DNA of 64,000 nt, from positions 372,001 through 436,000 of the forward strand of contig NZ_SDWT01000002.1 of NCBI RefSeq assembly GCF_004137255.1. Direction: 5' to 3'. Of this stretch, positions 1 through 8,811 are shown in pieces. Every line of letters begins with the position of its first letter. The first letter of the stretch is position 1. Source of the DNA: Nocardioides oleivorans (GTDB lineage: Bacteria > Actinomycetota > Actinomycetes > Propionibacteriales > Nocardioidaceae). A program made the position numbers and the translations under genes. The notes below the pieces were generated by a model. It did not search any database and was not told the DNA's origin. It saw only the letters and a list, made by a program, of their open reading frames with translations.

Positions 1-521
1 ACCGCCAGCTCCAGCACTCGCGGCGCCTCGACGAGGAGACCGGCATCGCGGTGCCCTCCGTGCGCGGCACGGCGACCCACCTTCCGTTCGCGCCGGCGAG
101 CTTCGACGTCGTCTTCTGCTCCTTCGGCGCGTTGCAGTTCATCCGCGACATCGACGACGCGCTGGCCGACGTGCGACGGGTGCTGCGGCCCGGCGGACGC
201 TTCGCGTTCTCGATCACCCACCCGACCCGGTGGATGTTCCCCGACGACCCCGGCGAGGCCGGCCTGACCGCCACCCAGTCCTACTGGGACCGCACGCCCT
301 ACGTCGAGGTCGACGACGCGACCGGCGTGGTGTCGTACGTCGAGCACCACCGCACGCTCGGCGACTGGGTCCGGCTCCTTGCCCGGCACGGCTTCGTGCT
401 GGCCGACCTGGTCGAGCCGGAGTGGCCCGAGGACCACGACCGCGTGTGGGGCGGGTGGTCACGCACCCGTGGGCTGCTGACGCCGGGCACGGCGATCTTC
501 GTGGCGCACCTGGCGGCCTGA
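1..521 (+). CDS. SAM-dependent methyltransferase, C-terminal part (truncated by window edge)
   Basis: The reading frame is open back to the first base of the window, so only the C-terminal part is visible (about 173 residues). It looks like the second half of a class I methyltransferase: a post-motif stretch ending in LPFAPASFDVVFCSFGALQF (the acidic/hydrophobic strand before the catalytic loop), then DVRRVLRPGGRFAFSITHP, the usual 'leader-LRPGG-strand' of the Methyltransf_11 family. The substrate cannot be told from sequence; the glycine-rich SAM motif I lies outside the window. It converges with, and overlaps by 63 bp, the transglutaminase-like gene on the other strand. An internal GTG at 51 is not needed as a start because homology-like sequence continues upstream. 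Confidence 0.85.
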   Translation, partial: RQLQHSRRLDEETGIAVPSVRGTATHLPFAPASFDVVFCSFGALQFIRDIDDALADVRRVLRPGGRFAFSITHPTRWMFPDDPGEAGLTATQSYWDRTPYVEVDDATGVVSYVEHHRTLGDWVRLLARHGFVLADLVEPEWPEDHDRVWGGWSRTRGLLTPGTAIFVAHLAA

Positions 522-2696
522 CCTGCCGTCAAGGTGCCGACGCCCGCGCGCCCACCCCGCGAGCAGGGAGGCCGGGTTGACCAGGGCCCACGCACGGTGC
601 CGGACGTCTGCCTCCGCCAGCACCTGCCTGCGCAGTGCCTGGCACGCCTGCCAGTAGTCCAGCCCGTCCTCCGCCGGACCGGCAGCCGGGGCGAAGACCG
701 CCGCGTCCGCGCGTCGCGCGAGGCCGGGATCGACGCCCAGGCCACCGGCCTGCGCGACGCGGCTCCACCCCTCGGGGACGGGCGTGCCGCGGTCGCGCGC
801 GGCGTCGAGCACCTCCTGCCAGCCGTTGACGTAGAGCCCGGACCACGACGTCGTACGCCGCCGACGCACGCGCCGTACCCGCTTGGCGAGCGGCACCAGG
901 GCCAGCAGGGCGAGCAGGGCCCCCGCGATCGCGGCCGCGGCGAGGCCGACGTAGCGCCAGGGGTTCGTCTGCTCCTCGATCACCGCGTCGGGCGACAGCT
1001 CGATGTCGGCGCCCTTGGGGATCTTCACCTGGTCGTCGTCGAGGTCCAGCTCCTCCTCGACGAACTCGGGGGCACCGATCGTGACCTCCTCGTCGGAGCC
1101 GGAGTGGACGCCGGTGTAGCGCGCAGGGTCGAGCGTGCGCCAGGTGCCGTCCGCGAGCTGGAGCTCCACCCACGACACGATGTCGCTGCGCGTGACGATG
1201 CCGCGTCGTCCCGGCGTGGCTCCCAGGACCACACGAGCGGGCACCCCGAGCCGGGAGGCGCCCAGCGCGGTGACGGCCGAGTACTGGAACGGGGTCGCCG
1301 ACATCCGATCGGCGCCGACGAGCCGCAGCCCGAGGTCGACCGGCGACTGGGACGAGGATCCCGAGAGCCGGACCTCGCCGTTGAGCCGGAGGTAGCGGGC
1401 GAGGAGCAGGACGCGCTGCAGCGGCGAGACCTCGGGGCGGTCGAAGGGCACCAGGAACCGGTCGAGGAACGCCCCCTCGGGCTGACGCTGCTCCTCGGTC
1501 GCGGTCATCGTGGCGTCGGACGGGCGCAGGCCCGCGGACGGGACGACCGAGGTGAAGGTGTAGTCGTCGCGCGGGTCGACGCCACCCACCACCACCGCGC
1601 TGGAGGTCGCCTGGTTGTAGCGCACGTCCTCGATCTGGGTCCGACCGTCGCGGTAGTCGAGCTCGAGGCCGGTCAGCTCTCCGAGCATCGGGAGCCAGTC
1701 GCCGGTGTACGCCGGTGCGATCCGGACCCGCACCTCGACCTCCGGGCCCGGGTGCAGGGGCTCGACCACTCGTCCCAGCCGCCGGAAGGTCCCCGCCGGG
1801 CCGGCGCCCGGCGACTCGTCCGCCGGTCGCCAGGACTCGCCGTCGTAGAGGTCGAGGGTGCCGAGCCTCATCCGGGCGCCGTCCGGCACCCCGACGGCGC
1901 GGAACAGCTGCTGGCGGCCCTCCCCGGGTGGGATCAGCGTCTCCGACGCACTGGACGCGACGGCCCGGTCACCGGCGGGGTCCAGCCGGACGCGGTCCGT
2001 CTGGTCGTTGTCGGGCACCAGCACGCTGACCACGCCGGAGACGGCGCCCACGACGAGGGCCGCCACGAGGGTGGCCGCCAGTCCCGTGCGCCGGCGACCG
2101 ACGAGCGCCTCGGCCCGACGCGCACGCGCGGCGACCCACGTGACCAGCACGACGGTCAGCACGGCACCGCGCAGGACGTAGTAGTCGGGGATCAGCACGG
2201 CCACGGTGATCGTCGCGGCGAGCCCCGCGACCAGCGGCACCATCGGGGCGATCGCCCGTCGGGTGCCGAGCGCCAGCCAGGCCGCCGGGAACGCCGTGCC
2301 GAAGCCGATGGCGTACGGCAGCAGCATGAGGGTGCCGGCCGCCTCGACCGGTGGGAGGGTGCTGACGAACAGGCGTGGCGCGGTGTAGGTGTCGCCGAGC
2401 ACCCGGTTCATGGTCTCGACCGTCGGCACGATCCACGGGCCGGGACGCTGCAGGGCGGCCAGGGCGCCGAGGGGCGCGTAGGCGAGGAGGGAGACGAGGG
2501 CGTAGACCCAGACGCCGTCCTCGGTGGAGCGGACGAGCCACGCGAGCGCGAGGAGGAACACGACCGGCACGAGCCCGGCGACGAGGTAGCCGCGCGACCA
2601 GAAGCTCTCGTCGAGCATGGTGAGCACGAGAGCGACGGTGCCCAGGACGACGACGCAGTCGACCAGTGTGCCCGCCCAGCGCGGGGCCTCCCTCAT
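459..2696 (-). CDS. DUF3488/TgpA-type membrane protein with degenerate transglutaminase core
   Basis: This is a 745-residue membrane protein. The N-terminal third has about six hydrophobic segments; a large extracytoplasmic region follows, with a transglutaminase-like core around residues 465-520, then a single membrane segment near residue 595 and a cytoplasmic C-terminal tail (DUF4129-like). In active transglutaminases of this type the core carries Cys, His and Asp. Here the Cys position reads PFQYSAVTALGASRLGVPAR and the usual HAWVEV reads VSWVEL, so Cys and His are missing and only the Asp of LDPARY remains. It is therefore probably a non-catalytic protein. The start is ATG at 2696, overlapping the upstream DUF58 stop as ATGA; longer upstream readings are shadows of that gene. 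It is the last gene of a DUF3068-MoxR-DUF58-TgpA operon. Confidence 0.85.
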   Translation of the reverse strand: MREAPRWAGTLVDCVVVLGTVALVLTMLDESFWSRGYLVAGLVPVVFLLALAWLVRSTEDGVWVYALVSLLAYAPLGALAALQRPGPWIVPTVETMNRVLGDTYTAPRLFVSTLPPVEAAGTLMLLPYAIGFGTAFPAAWLALGTRRAIAPMVPLVAGLAATITVAVLIPDYYVLRGAVLTVVLVTWVAARARRAEALVGRRRTGLAATLVAALVVGAVSGVVSVLVPDNDQTDRVRLDPAGDRAVASSASETLIPPGEGRQQLFRAVGVPDGARMRLGTLDLYDGESWRPADESPGAGPAGTFRRLGRVVEPLHPGPEVEVRVRIAPAYTGDWLPMLGELTGLELDYRDGRTQIEDVRYNQATSSAVVVGGVDPRDDYTFTSVVPSAGLRPSDATMTATEEQRQPEGAFLDRFLVPFDRPEVSPLQRVLLLARYLRLNGEVRLSGSSSQSPVDLGLRLVGADRMSATPFQYSAVTALGASRLGVPARVVLGATPGRRGIVTRSDIVSWVELQLADGTWRTLDPARYTGVHSGSDEEVTIGAPEFVEEELDLDDDQVKIPKGADIELSPDAVIEEQTNPWRYVGLAAAAIAGALLALLALVPLAKRVRRVRRRRTTSWSGLYVNGWQEVLDAARDRGTPVPEGWSRVAQAGGLGVDPGLARRADAAVFAPAAGPAEDGLDYWQACQALRRQVLAEADVRHRAWALVNPASLLAGWARGRRHLDGRSGRQVRHEDRRARRQQPTGA

Positions 2697-3895
2697 CGCA
2701 GCCCCCGGGCCATAAGGTCGCGCAGGTCGGACAGCTGCTGCACCGTCAGCTCGCGCACGCGGGGCGAGTCGGTGAGCGTGGCCCGACCCTCGGTCTCGGC
2801 ACGCACCACCATCCAGTCGGGCCCCTGGCCGAAGCTGCGAGCCGCCGCGTCGAGCTGCACCACGTCGCGCCGCGCCCCGGTGACCTGCACGACGAGGCCG
2901 GTCCCGCCCACCGCGCTCGCCGCGTCGGCTGCCTGCTGGAGGTGGTCGTCGTCCCGGTGCACCTCGAACCGGCAGGCCACGTCGATCATGGCCTCGGCGC
3001 TGCGCCCGCTCGCCGTGCGGGCGCCGCAGCGCAGGTAGGTGTCGAAGTCGTCGCGCACCGCGCGCAGGGCGATCGACGACGCGACCGAGACCGCGAGCTC
3101 GAAGTCGCGCAGGCGCGCGTAGGACCCGGCGCACCCGTCCACGAGGATCGTCACGTGCCCTCGCCTCGTCTCGAGGTACTGCCGGACGAGCAGCTCCCCG
3201 GCCTTCGCCGACGACCGCCAGTGCACGTGCCGGAGGTCGTCACCGGGCGCGTACTCCCGCAGCGCGTGGAAGGCCAGGTCACTCATCGACAGCTGCTGGC
3301 TGGTGGCGCCGTCAAGGTCGTTGGTGAGGCCGCCGGCGAACACCGACAGGTCGGTCACCCGGGGTGCCACCATGAGCTCGAGCCCACCACCGACCGGGTG
3401 CTGTCCCACGACCAGGCCCAGCGGGTCCGTCTTCTCGTAGACGGTCGGCCCCACGCGGTGGACGCCCCGCGGCAGGTCGGGCAGCCGGACCTCCTCGGTG
3501 CGGTGGGCGAAGGGCAGGAGGAAGGGCAGCCGCAGGCGGACGGAGTGCCGGCCGACCTGCACCGCGAGTCGCGGCGACAGCATCGCGGCCGCACCCGCCT
3601 GCACGCGGAGCGTGAGGGTGGGCGGGGCGCCGCCCTCGACGACGCGGTGCGGCCGCAGGGTCAGCTCGACCTCGGGCGCTCCCGGGAGGGCCTGCCAGGT
3701 CAGCCCCACCAGCACCAGCCCGAGCGCGACCACCCCGAGCTGGGTGAACTCCTGCCAGTGCAGCCACCACGAGACACCCGTCACCGCCAGCCCGAGCACC
3801 AAGACGCTTCGGCCGAGCGGGGTCAGCGCGCGCCACGGGAGCATCGCTCGCGTGCGCCACCCGGGGGTGGCGGCAGGTGTCGTCGGCTGGCTCAC
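2693..3895 (-). CDS. DUF58 domain-containing protein
   Basis: This 400-residue protein has two N-terminal hydrophobic segments (around GRSVLVLGLAVTGVSWWLHW and the next 25 residues). An extracytoplasmic-like beta region follows, then the DUF58 core with its signature near REYAPGDDLRHVHWRSSAKA and a vWA-like C-terminal half beginning VTILVDGCAGS. DUF58 proteins are regularly encoded between a MoxR-type AAA ATPase and a transglutaminase membrane protein, as here; the trio is thought to act in cell-envelope assembly or folding of partner proteins, but the biochemical role is not established. I chose the GTG at 3895 because it forms a GTGA overlap with the MoxR stop and removes an Arg/Gly-rich N-terminal shadow. 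Translation is coupled on both sides. Confidence 0.87.
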   Translation of the reverse strand: MSQPTTPAATPGWRTRAMLPWRALTPLGRSVLVLGLAVTGVSWWLHWQEFTQLGVVALGLVLVGLTWQALPGAPEVELTLRPHRVVEGGAPPTLTLRVQAGAAAMLSPRLAVQVGRHSVRLRLPFLLPFAHRTEEVRLPDLPRGVHRVGPTVYEKTDPLGLVVGQHPVGGGLELMVAPRVTDLSVFAGGLTNDLDGATSQQLSMSDLAFHALREYAPGDDLRHVHWRSSAKAGELLVRQYLETRRGHVTILVDGCAGSYARLRDFELAVSVASSIALRAVRDDFDTYLRCGARTASGRSAEAMIDVACRFEVHRDDDHLQQAADAASAVGGTGLVVQVTGARRDVVQLDAAARSFGQGPDWMVVRAETEGRATLTDSPRVRELTVQQLSDLRDLMARGLR

Positions 3896-4869
3896 GCGCG
3901 ATCGCGCGGCACCGACACCTGCGCCAGCAGCGAGTCGATGACCTCGTCGGGGCTCACTCCGCCGAACGCGGCGCCGGAGGCCATCAGGAGGCGGTGGCCC
4001 AGGACCGGGTGGGCCAGCGTGGCGATGTCCTCGGGCACGACGTGGCCGCGGCCCTCGGCCAGCGCCCAGGCCTTGGCCGCCCGGATCCACGCCAGCGCGC
4101 CCCGGGTGGACAGGCCGATCCGGACGTCGGGAACCTCGCGACTGGCCTCGGCGAGCCGGCGGACGTAGCTGATGATCGCCCGGTCGACGTGGACCATGTC
4201 GGCGACCTTCGCCATCTGGGAGATCTCGGTGGCTCCGACGACCGGGGTCAACCCGGCGGCGCGGTCGCGGACGCGTGACTCCGCGAGCAGTGCCTCGGTC
4301 GACTCCGCGTCCGGGTGGCCGAGGCTCGTGCGCATGAGGAACCGGTCGAGCTGGGCCTCGGGCAGCTGGTAGGTGCCGGCCTGCTCGATCGGGTTCTGCG
4401 TCGCGATGACCATGAAGGGACTGCCCACCCCGTGGGTCTGCCCGTCGACGGTGACGTGTCCCTCCTCCATGACCTCGAGCAGGGCCGACTGCGTCTTCGG
4501 CGACGCGCGGTTGATCTCGTCGGCCAGCACCACCGTGTGGAATATCGGACCGGGGTGGAACGAGAACTCCCCGTGCGACTGGTCGTAGACCGTGACGCCG
4601 GTGACGTCCGACGGCAGCAGGTCAGGGGTGAACTGGATCCGCGCGAAGGAGCAGTCGAGCGACTTGGCCAGGGCGCGCGCCAGCATCGTCTTCCCGGTGC
4701 CCGGCAGGTCCTCGAGCAGCAGGTGCCCGCCGGAGACCAGGCAGGTCAGCGCCAGCCGGACGACGTGGCGCTTGCCGAGCACCGCCGACTCGACGTTGTG
4801 CCCCACGCGTTCGAACGTGTCGGCGTACCACCGCACGTCGTCGGCGTGGACGGTGACGGGCTCGCTCAC
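3892..4869 (-). CDS. MoxR-family AAA+ ATPase
   Basis: This is a 325-residue AAA_3 ATPase. Walker A is LEDLPGTGKTM (about residues 52-62), Walker B is VVLADEINRAS (113-123), sensor 1 is MVIATQNPIEQAGTYQLPEAQ, and a C-terminal lid follows (AAA_lid_2). MoxR ATPases are chaperone-like and act with vWA/DUF58 partners in assembling or activating protein complexes; the next gene encodes that DUF58 partner. The start is GTG at 4869, overlapping the DUF3068 stop as GTGA, and the stop overlaps the DUF58 start the same way, so the genes are tightly coupled. The length is normal for the family. Confidence 0.95.
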   Translation of the reverse strand: MSEPVTVHADDVRWYADTFERVGHNVESAVLGKRHVVRLALTCLVSGGHLLLEDLPGTGKTMLARALAKSLDCSFARIQFTPDLLPSDVTGVTVYDQSHGEFSFHPGPIFHTVVLADEINRASPKTQSALLEVMEEGHVTVDGQTHGVGSPFMVIATQNPIEQAGTYQLPEAQLDRFLMRTSLGHPDAESTEALLAESRVRDRAAGLTPVVGATEISQMAKVADMVHVDRAIISYVRRLAEASREVPDVRIGLSTRGALAWIRAAKAWALAEGRGHVVPEDIATLAHPVLGHRLLMASGAAFGGVSPDEVIDSLLAQVSVPRDRA

Positions 4870-5750
4870 GCCGAGCGGCGGCGCATCAGCTGCAGTGCGA
4901 TGCCGATGAGCAGCGCCGGGATCCCGACGATCCAGCCGATGAGCGGCACGGTGCCGGTGACCAGGTTGAGCTTGTCGGCGTTGGCGCTGGCGTCGTCGGC
5001 GTTGGCCTTGACCTGCTCGTCGGTGAAGCCGAAGTTGAGGGCGAGGAACGTGTTGCCGTCCTCGTCGAGGCGCTGCTGGTCCTCGAACTGGTTGATGATC
5101 GAGCCGGTGGTCGGGTCGATCCACAGGGTCTTGTCGGTCGAGTAGGTGCCCGGGACGCCCGAGGAGACCTCGATCGGGACGTCGCTGACGACCGTCTTGT
5201 AGACGTAGAGCTCGAGGCCGTCGTAGTCCTGGGTGCCCTCGTAGGTGGCGTCGACCGCCTCGCCCGCGTAGCCGTCCCAGTACTGGTAGGTCTTCTTCTC
5301 CGCGTCGAAGGGCCACTTGTTGACCAGGCCCGACTTGTCCTCCGCGCTCGGCGGGAGGTACTTCGGGTCGTCGACGGCCTCGGCCGTGCGGCGGTTCGTG
5401 GCGAACGCGTCGGTGCTCGCCGAGATCAGCCGCTCCTCGGGGTCGTCGGCGCTGACGCACTCGTCGATGTCGCCCTCGTCCTTGACCAGGCAGCTGGAGT
5501 TCTGGAAGACGACCACGTCGGAGTCCGAGCGCTCGGAGTCGGCGTGCGTGATGCTGAACGCCTTGACCGCGAACTGGTCCGTGCTGCCGGTGCCGTTGGC
5601 GAGCTCGGCGTCACCGCTGAGGAGGGTGGTGCTGTCGACGTCGAGCGGCGTCTTCATCAGCTGCCCGGGGGCCCAGAACTGGGCGAGGATCGCCAAGGTG
5701 ATGAGGAATCCACCCAGCATCGTGAGACCGATGCCGAAACCCTTGCGCAT
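4866..5750 (-). CDS. DUF3068 (PorA family) membrane-anchored protein
   Basis: This 294-residue protein has one hydrophobic segment at each end: residues about 4-25 (GFGIGLTMLGGFLITLAILA) and about 262-288 before a basic RRRSA tail. The roughly 230 residues between them are acidic and polar, probably extracytoplasmic, and include the DUF3068 features YQYWDGYAG and LWIDPTTGSIINQFEDQQ. The family is actinobacterial and is sometimes labelled porin PorA; I see nothing that shows pore activity. The ATG at 5750 is preceded by GGGAGG at a good distance, so this first operon gene is conventionally leadered, unlike many first genes here. It heads the operon with MoxR, DUF58 and the transglutaminase-like protein. 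Confidence 0.85.
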   Translation of the reverse strand: MRKGFGIGLTMLGGFLITLAILAQFWAPGQLMKTPLDVDSTTLLSGDAELANGTGSTDQFAVKAFSITHADSERSDSDVVVFQNSSCLVKDEGDIDECVSADDPEERLISASTDAFATNRRTAEAVDDPKYLPPSAEDKSGLVNKWPFDAEKKTYQYWDGYAGEAVDATYEGTQDYDGLELYVYKTVVSDVPIEVSSGVPGTYSTDKTLWIDPTTGSIINQFEDQQRLDEDGNTFLALNFGFTDEQVKANADDASANADKLNLVTGTVPLIGWIVGIPALLIGIALQLMRRRSA

Positions 5751-5785
5751 GTGACGTACCTCCCAGTTGGCCCTGATTCGGGAGG

Positions 5786-5791
5786 ACTGTA
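5786..5791 (-). promoter_or_regulatory. Candidate -10 (TACAGT) of the DUF3068-MoxR operon
   Basis: TACAGT on the minus strand lies about 36 bp before the ATG at 5750, giving a predicted short 5' UTR that contains the GGGAGG ribosome site. No convincing -35 hexamer is seen at 16-18 bp. The divergent acyltransferase promoter lies about 80 bp away. Confidence 0.4.
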
Positions 5792-5867
5792 GCAGCGAAG
5801 TGACTCGCAAGTAGCCAATTGCCCGGGTGAAGTTCCGGGTCGCACGACGAGGGCCACCGACGCGGGC

Positions 5868-5873
5868 TAGAGT
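5868..5873 (+). promoter_or_regulatory. Predicted leaderless -10 (TAGAGT) of the acyltransferase gene
   Basis: TAGAGT is followed by 7 bp and then the ATG at 5881, with no Shine-Dalgarno sequence. That geometry places the transcription start at or next to the start codon. Confidence 0.55.
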
Positions 5874-5880
5874 CCGCGAC

Positions 5881-7089
5881 ATGCCGCCCGAGAACCCGAC
5901 GCCGGTCCGCCGTCGGCTGGCCGCGATGGACAGCCTGCGCGGCGTCGCGATCATCGTCGTGGTGCTGTCCCACGGCTGGATCCTGTGGCCCATCGAGGGC
6001 ATCGACGCCAACCCGTGGGTGCGACCGGTCTTCCGCAGCGGCAACTTCGCGGTGACGATCTTCTTCGTCGTCACCGGCTTCCTGGTGCACCGCTCGCTGT
6101 CCGCGCGCGGCATGGCCGACATGTCGGTGGGCGTGAGCATCGTCCGGCGTGTCGTCCGGGTCGCGCCGGTGGTGCTGGTGGCCGTGCCCCTGGTCGTGCT
6201 CGCCTCGGCGTTCGTCGACGACCCGACCTCGAGCCGCACCAACAGCAGGTCGATGCTCCACGTCTTCACCTACACGTGGAACTGGTACGTGCAGACCGAC
6301 GCCGTCGACTCGCGGTGGGACCTCGGGCACCTCTGGTACCTCTCGGTCGACATGCAGGCCTTCGTCGCGCTCACCGTCCTCCTCGCCTTCGTACGACGAC
6401 GCCCCGTCGCGCAGCTGGCCGTCCTGGGCGGGCTGCTGCTCCTGCTCACGTGGTGGCGCATGCACGTCGCGGAGCTGGAGCCGGTCATCAACGTCCTCCT
6501 GCGCACCACGGCCCGGATGGACGCGGTGGTCGTGGGGATGCTGCTGGGTGTCGTGCTCACCTTCGTGCCGCGCGACGCGGTGACACCGCGCGCCCTGCGC
6601 TGGAGCGGCGCGGTCTCGCTCGTCGCGCTGGTCCCCCTGTTCTGGTACTGCTCGGACGACGAGCGGTTCCTCCACTGGGGCGTCACCCTCCTCGAGCTCG
6701 ACCTGGCGGTCCTGCTGGGCGTGACGGCCCTCGGCGGCTCCGCGCTCACCCGCGTCAGCCACCCGGCCCTGAGCTTCCTCGGCCGCAACTCCCTCGTCAT
6801 CTACGTCTGGCACTACCCGGCCTTCGCCGCGGTCGAGGCCCGCACCCGCGACTGGGCCTGGCCCCCGCGTGCCCTGGTGGCGTTCGTCGTCGTGGGCGTC
6901 CTGTGCGTCGCGACCCACTACCTCCTCGAGCGGCACGTCTCCCGCCTGCTGACCCACCCGCTGTGGCTGCGCCTGAGGCGGGAGCCCGCTGCGGACCCGC
7001 GGCGCGACGAGCTCGGTCCCGAGCCGAGCCCCGGGCGCAGCGACGAGCTCAGCCCCGAGGACCTGACGGTGCCGGTCAGCCGGACCTGA
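5881..7089 (+). CDS. Acyltransferase family 3 (OafA/YrhL-like) membrane protein
   Basis: This 402-residue polytopic protein starts with the acyltransferase-3 motif AAMDSLRGVAIIVVVLSHGW (residues about 15-35), which carries the conserved Arg and the proposed active-site His. About ten membrane segments follow, along with WNWYVQTDAVDSRWDLGHLWYLS-type periplasmic loops and a polar C-terminal tail rich in Arg, Asp and Pro. The family transfers acyl groups (often O-acetyl or succinyl) from the cytoplasmic side onto sugars of exported polysaccharides or lipids. Its place at the edge of a glycan block fits surface-sugar modification, but the substrate is unknown. The ATG at 5881 is preferred because a -10 hexamer sits just before it; an upstream in-frame ATG would add 18 non-homologous basic residues. 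Confidence 0.88.
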   Translation: MPPENPTPVRRRLAAMDSLRGVAIIVVVLSHGWILWPIEGIDANPWVRPVFRSGNFAVTIFFVVTGFLVHRSLSARGMADMSVGVSIVRRVVRVAPVVLVAVPLVVLASAFVDDPTSSRTNSRSMLHVFTYTWNWYVQTDAVDSRWDLGHLWYLSVDMQAFVALTVLLAFVRRRPVAQLAVLGGLLLLLTWWRMHVAELEPVINVLLRTTARMDAVVVGMLLGVVLTFVPRDAVTPRALRWSGAVSLVALVPLFWYCSDDERFLHWGVTLLELDLAVLLGVTALGGSALTRVSHPALSFLGRNSLVIYVWHYPAFAAVEARTRDWAWPPRALVAFVVVGVLCVATHYLLERHVSRLLTHPLWLRLRREPAADPRRDELGPEPSPGRSDELSPEDLTVPVSRT

Positions 7090-7107
7090 GCCGCCGACCG
7101 GACCGGG

Positions 7108-8811
7108 TCAGTCGCCGAAGCAGAACGTGTAGGTGCCGCCGGCGTCGAAGGTGACCGACAGCTCGGCGAGCTGCGCGGTCGTGGCGACGTAGGTCCAGGC
7201 ACCCGGTGTCGTGCGCCACTCGACCGGGTCGGCCCGCACGTCCTCGTCGGGCCGCGAGAGCCTGGTCAGCACGGAGCCGGCGTCGCCGCGGAAGCGCAGG
7301 CCGGTGCCGAGGTAGCTCGTGAGGACGAGGGTGGGCGTGGCGTTGGTCGCGGTGTAGCTCCGGCACCCCGCACGCTCGAGGAGCGACGGCGCGAACGAGT
7401 CCGAGGCGACCCCGGCGGGAGGTGCGAGCTCCAGCTCGTCGCCGGTGACGGCGACGAAGTAGTTGTTCTCGGCCTCGATGCGGTCGCGCTCGGTCGGGTC
7501 CAGGTCGGGCAGCTCCTCGCGCAGCGCCGGGTCGGCGAGGCGCTCGAGGTCCTCCCCGCTGATGTAGGAGCCACGGACGGCGTCCGTGAGCAGCTTCTCC
7601 CCCGCCGCCACGGCGAGCGTGGTGCCGGCGAGGTGCTGGCGCGTGAGGTCGCCGATGCTCAGCACGCTCTGGCCCACGCGGTACTGACCGAGGGCGGCAT
7701 GAGTGGTCAGGAGCGCCACGACTACCAGGCCCAGCGCAACGGCCGGGCGTCGCTCGGCCCGGCCGAACCGTCGCGCGGCCACGGTGACCAGCGTGTCGAG
7801 GACGAGCGCCAGGCCGGGCAGCAGCAGGAGCAGCACGACGTAGCGGTAGCGGCTGGTGGTGACCTGCTCGATCCCGTAGGGCAGCTGGGCGACCGCGCTG
7901 ACCACGGCGTGGAAGGTGGCGCCCGCGATGCCGGCGATCGTCACCTGCACCAGCAGCGGCCGGCGACGGCTGCCGTAGGCGACGGCCACGAGCACGGCCA
8001 GCACGAGGACGGGACCGGCGCCCCAGCCCCCGGTCACGTTGTCGAACGGCAGGGACAGGAGCGTGGCTGCCGACTCCGGCACCTGGAGCGTCTCCTCCCG
8101 CGACAGCAGGATGCGGGTCGATCCCCTGCCCCACACGGCGTACCACCCCAGGAAGGCCACCGCCGGCAGGGCCACGACCTGCAGCATGTGCCAGACGCCG
8201 CGGGTGAGGGCGAAGACCCCCACCCACACGGCCGCCACCACGCCGCCCAGCGAGATCGTGCAGCCGACCAGCAGCAGGACGCTGGCCAGCACGGTGCTGC
8301 GCCGGTCGTGGTCGTTGCGGACGAGGAGCAGCACGGCGATCGCGCCGAGGAGCATCGACGACGTCAGCGCCACCGGGGCCTCGACGAGGAACGCCTCCGA
8401 GCCCGCGCCGTACGTCAGCAGCACCAGGGCCGACGCGAGTGCCGCCAGCGGGTGCGCACCCAGGCGCAGCAGCAACCGGTGGGCGACCACCACGAGCGCG
8501 AGGTGCACGAGCACCGTCACGGCGAGGTAGGGCAGGTAGCTGGACAGCCCGATGAGCTTGAACAGCACGACGTAGAACAGCACGAGGGTGAGCTGCCAGT
8601 GGGCCGCGTGCGGCTCCATCAGGCTCTCGGTCGCGCCGGGCGCACCCCCGCGCGCGACGAAGTAGTGCAGCAGGTCCCCGCTGAACCAGCCACGGCCGCC
8701 GAGCCACATCGCGACGCCGCCCTGCACCAGGAGCGCGACGTAGAGCACGCGCAGGTCCCAGCCCGGCAGTCGCAGGGCCACGCGGCGCCAGGCTGCGCGG
8801 AGGTCGGTCAC
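7108..8811 (-). CDS. Large polytopic membrane protein, unknown function
   Basis: This is a 567-residue protein. Residues about 20-410 hold ten to twelve hydrophobic helices, including a GWFSGDLLHYFVARGG loop after the first helix that recalls the acidic loop of GT-C glycosyltransferases. The last 150 residues or so are soluble, acidic and probably extracytoplasmic, ending YTFCFGD with two Cys (ERAGCRSYT and FCFGD) that could pair. I do not recognise a named family. The GTG start overlaps the stop of the upstream oxygenase gene as GTGA, so the two are translated together. A polyprenyl-linked sugar transferase or a glycan export factor would fit, but that is inference from topology and neighbours only. 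Confidence 0.75.
   Translation of the reverse strand: MTDLRAAWRRVALRLPGWDLRVLYVALLVQGGVAMWLGGRGWFSGDLLHYFVARGGAPGATESLMEPHAAHWQLTLVLFYVVLFKLIGLSSYLPYLAVTVLVHLALVVVAHRLLLRLGAHPLAALASALVLLTYGAGSEAFLVEAPVALTSSMLLGAIAVLLLVRNDHDRRSTVLASVLLLVGCTISLGGVVAAVWVGVFALTRGVWHMLQVVALPAVAFLGWYAVWGRGSTRILLSREETLQVPESAATLLSLPFDNVTGGWGAGPVLVLAVLVAVAYGSRRRPLLVQVTIAGIAGATFHAVVSAVAQLPYGIEQVTTSRYRYVVLLLLLPGLALVLDTLVTVAARRFGRAERRPAVALGLVVVALLTTHAALGQYRVGQSVLSIGDLTRQHLAGTTLAVAAGEKLLTDAVRGSYISGEDLERLADPALREELPDLDPTERDRIEAENNYFVAVTGDELELAPPAGVASDSFAPSLLERAGCRSYTATNATPTLVLTSYLGTGLRFRGDAGSVLTRLSRPDEDVRADPVEWRTTPGAWTYVATTAQLAELSVTFDAGGTYTFCFGD

Noticed and set aside
534..3038. An 834-codon plus-strand frame over the transglutaminase and DUF58 genes
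   Set aside because: Composition is typical of an antisense shadow; the minus-strand genes have recognisable domains, overlapping start/stop codons and consistent operon structure.
2697..3134. N-terminal extension of the transglutaminase-like gene to 3134
   Set aside because: The extra residues are Arg/Ala-rich, lie antiparallel within DUF58 coding in another frame and precede an ATG that makes an ATGA junction with the DUF58 stop.
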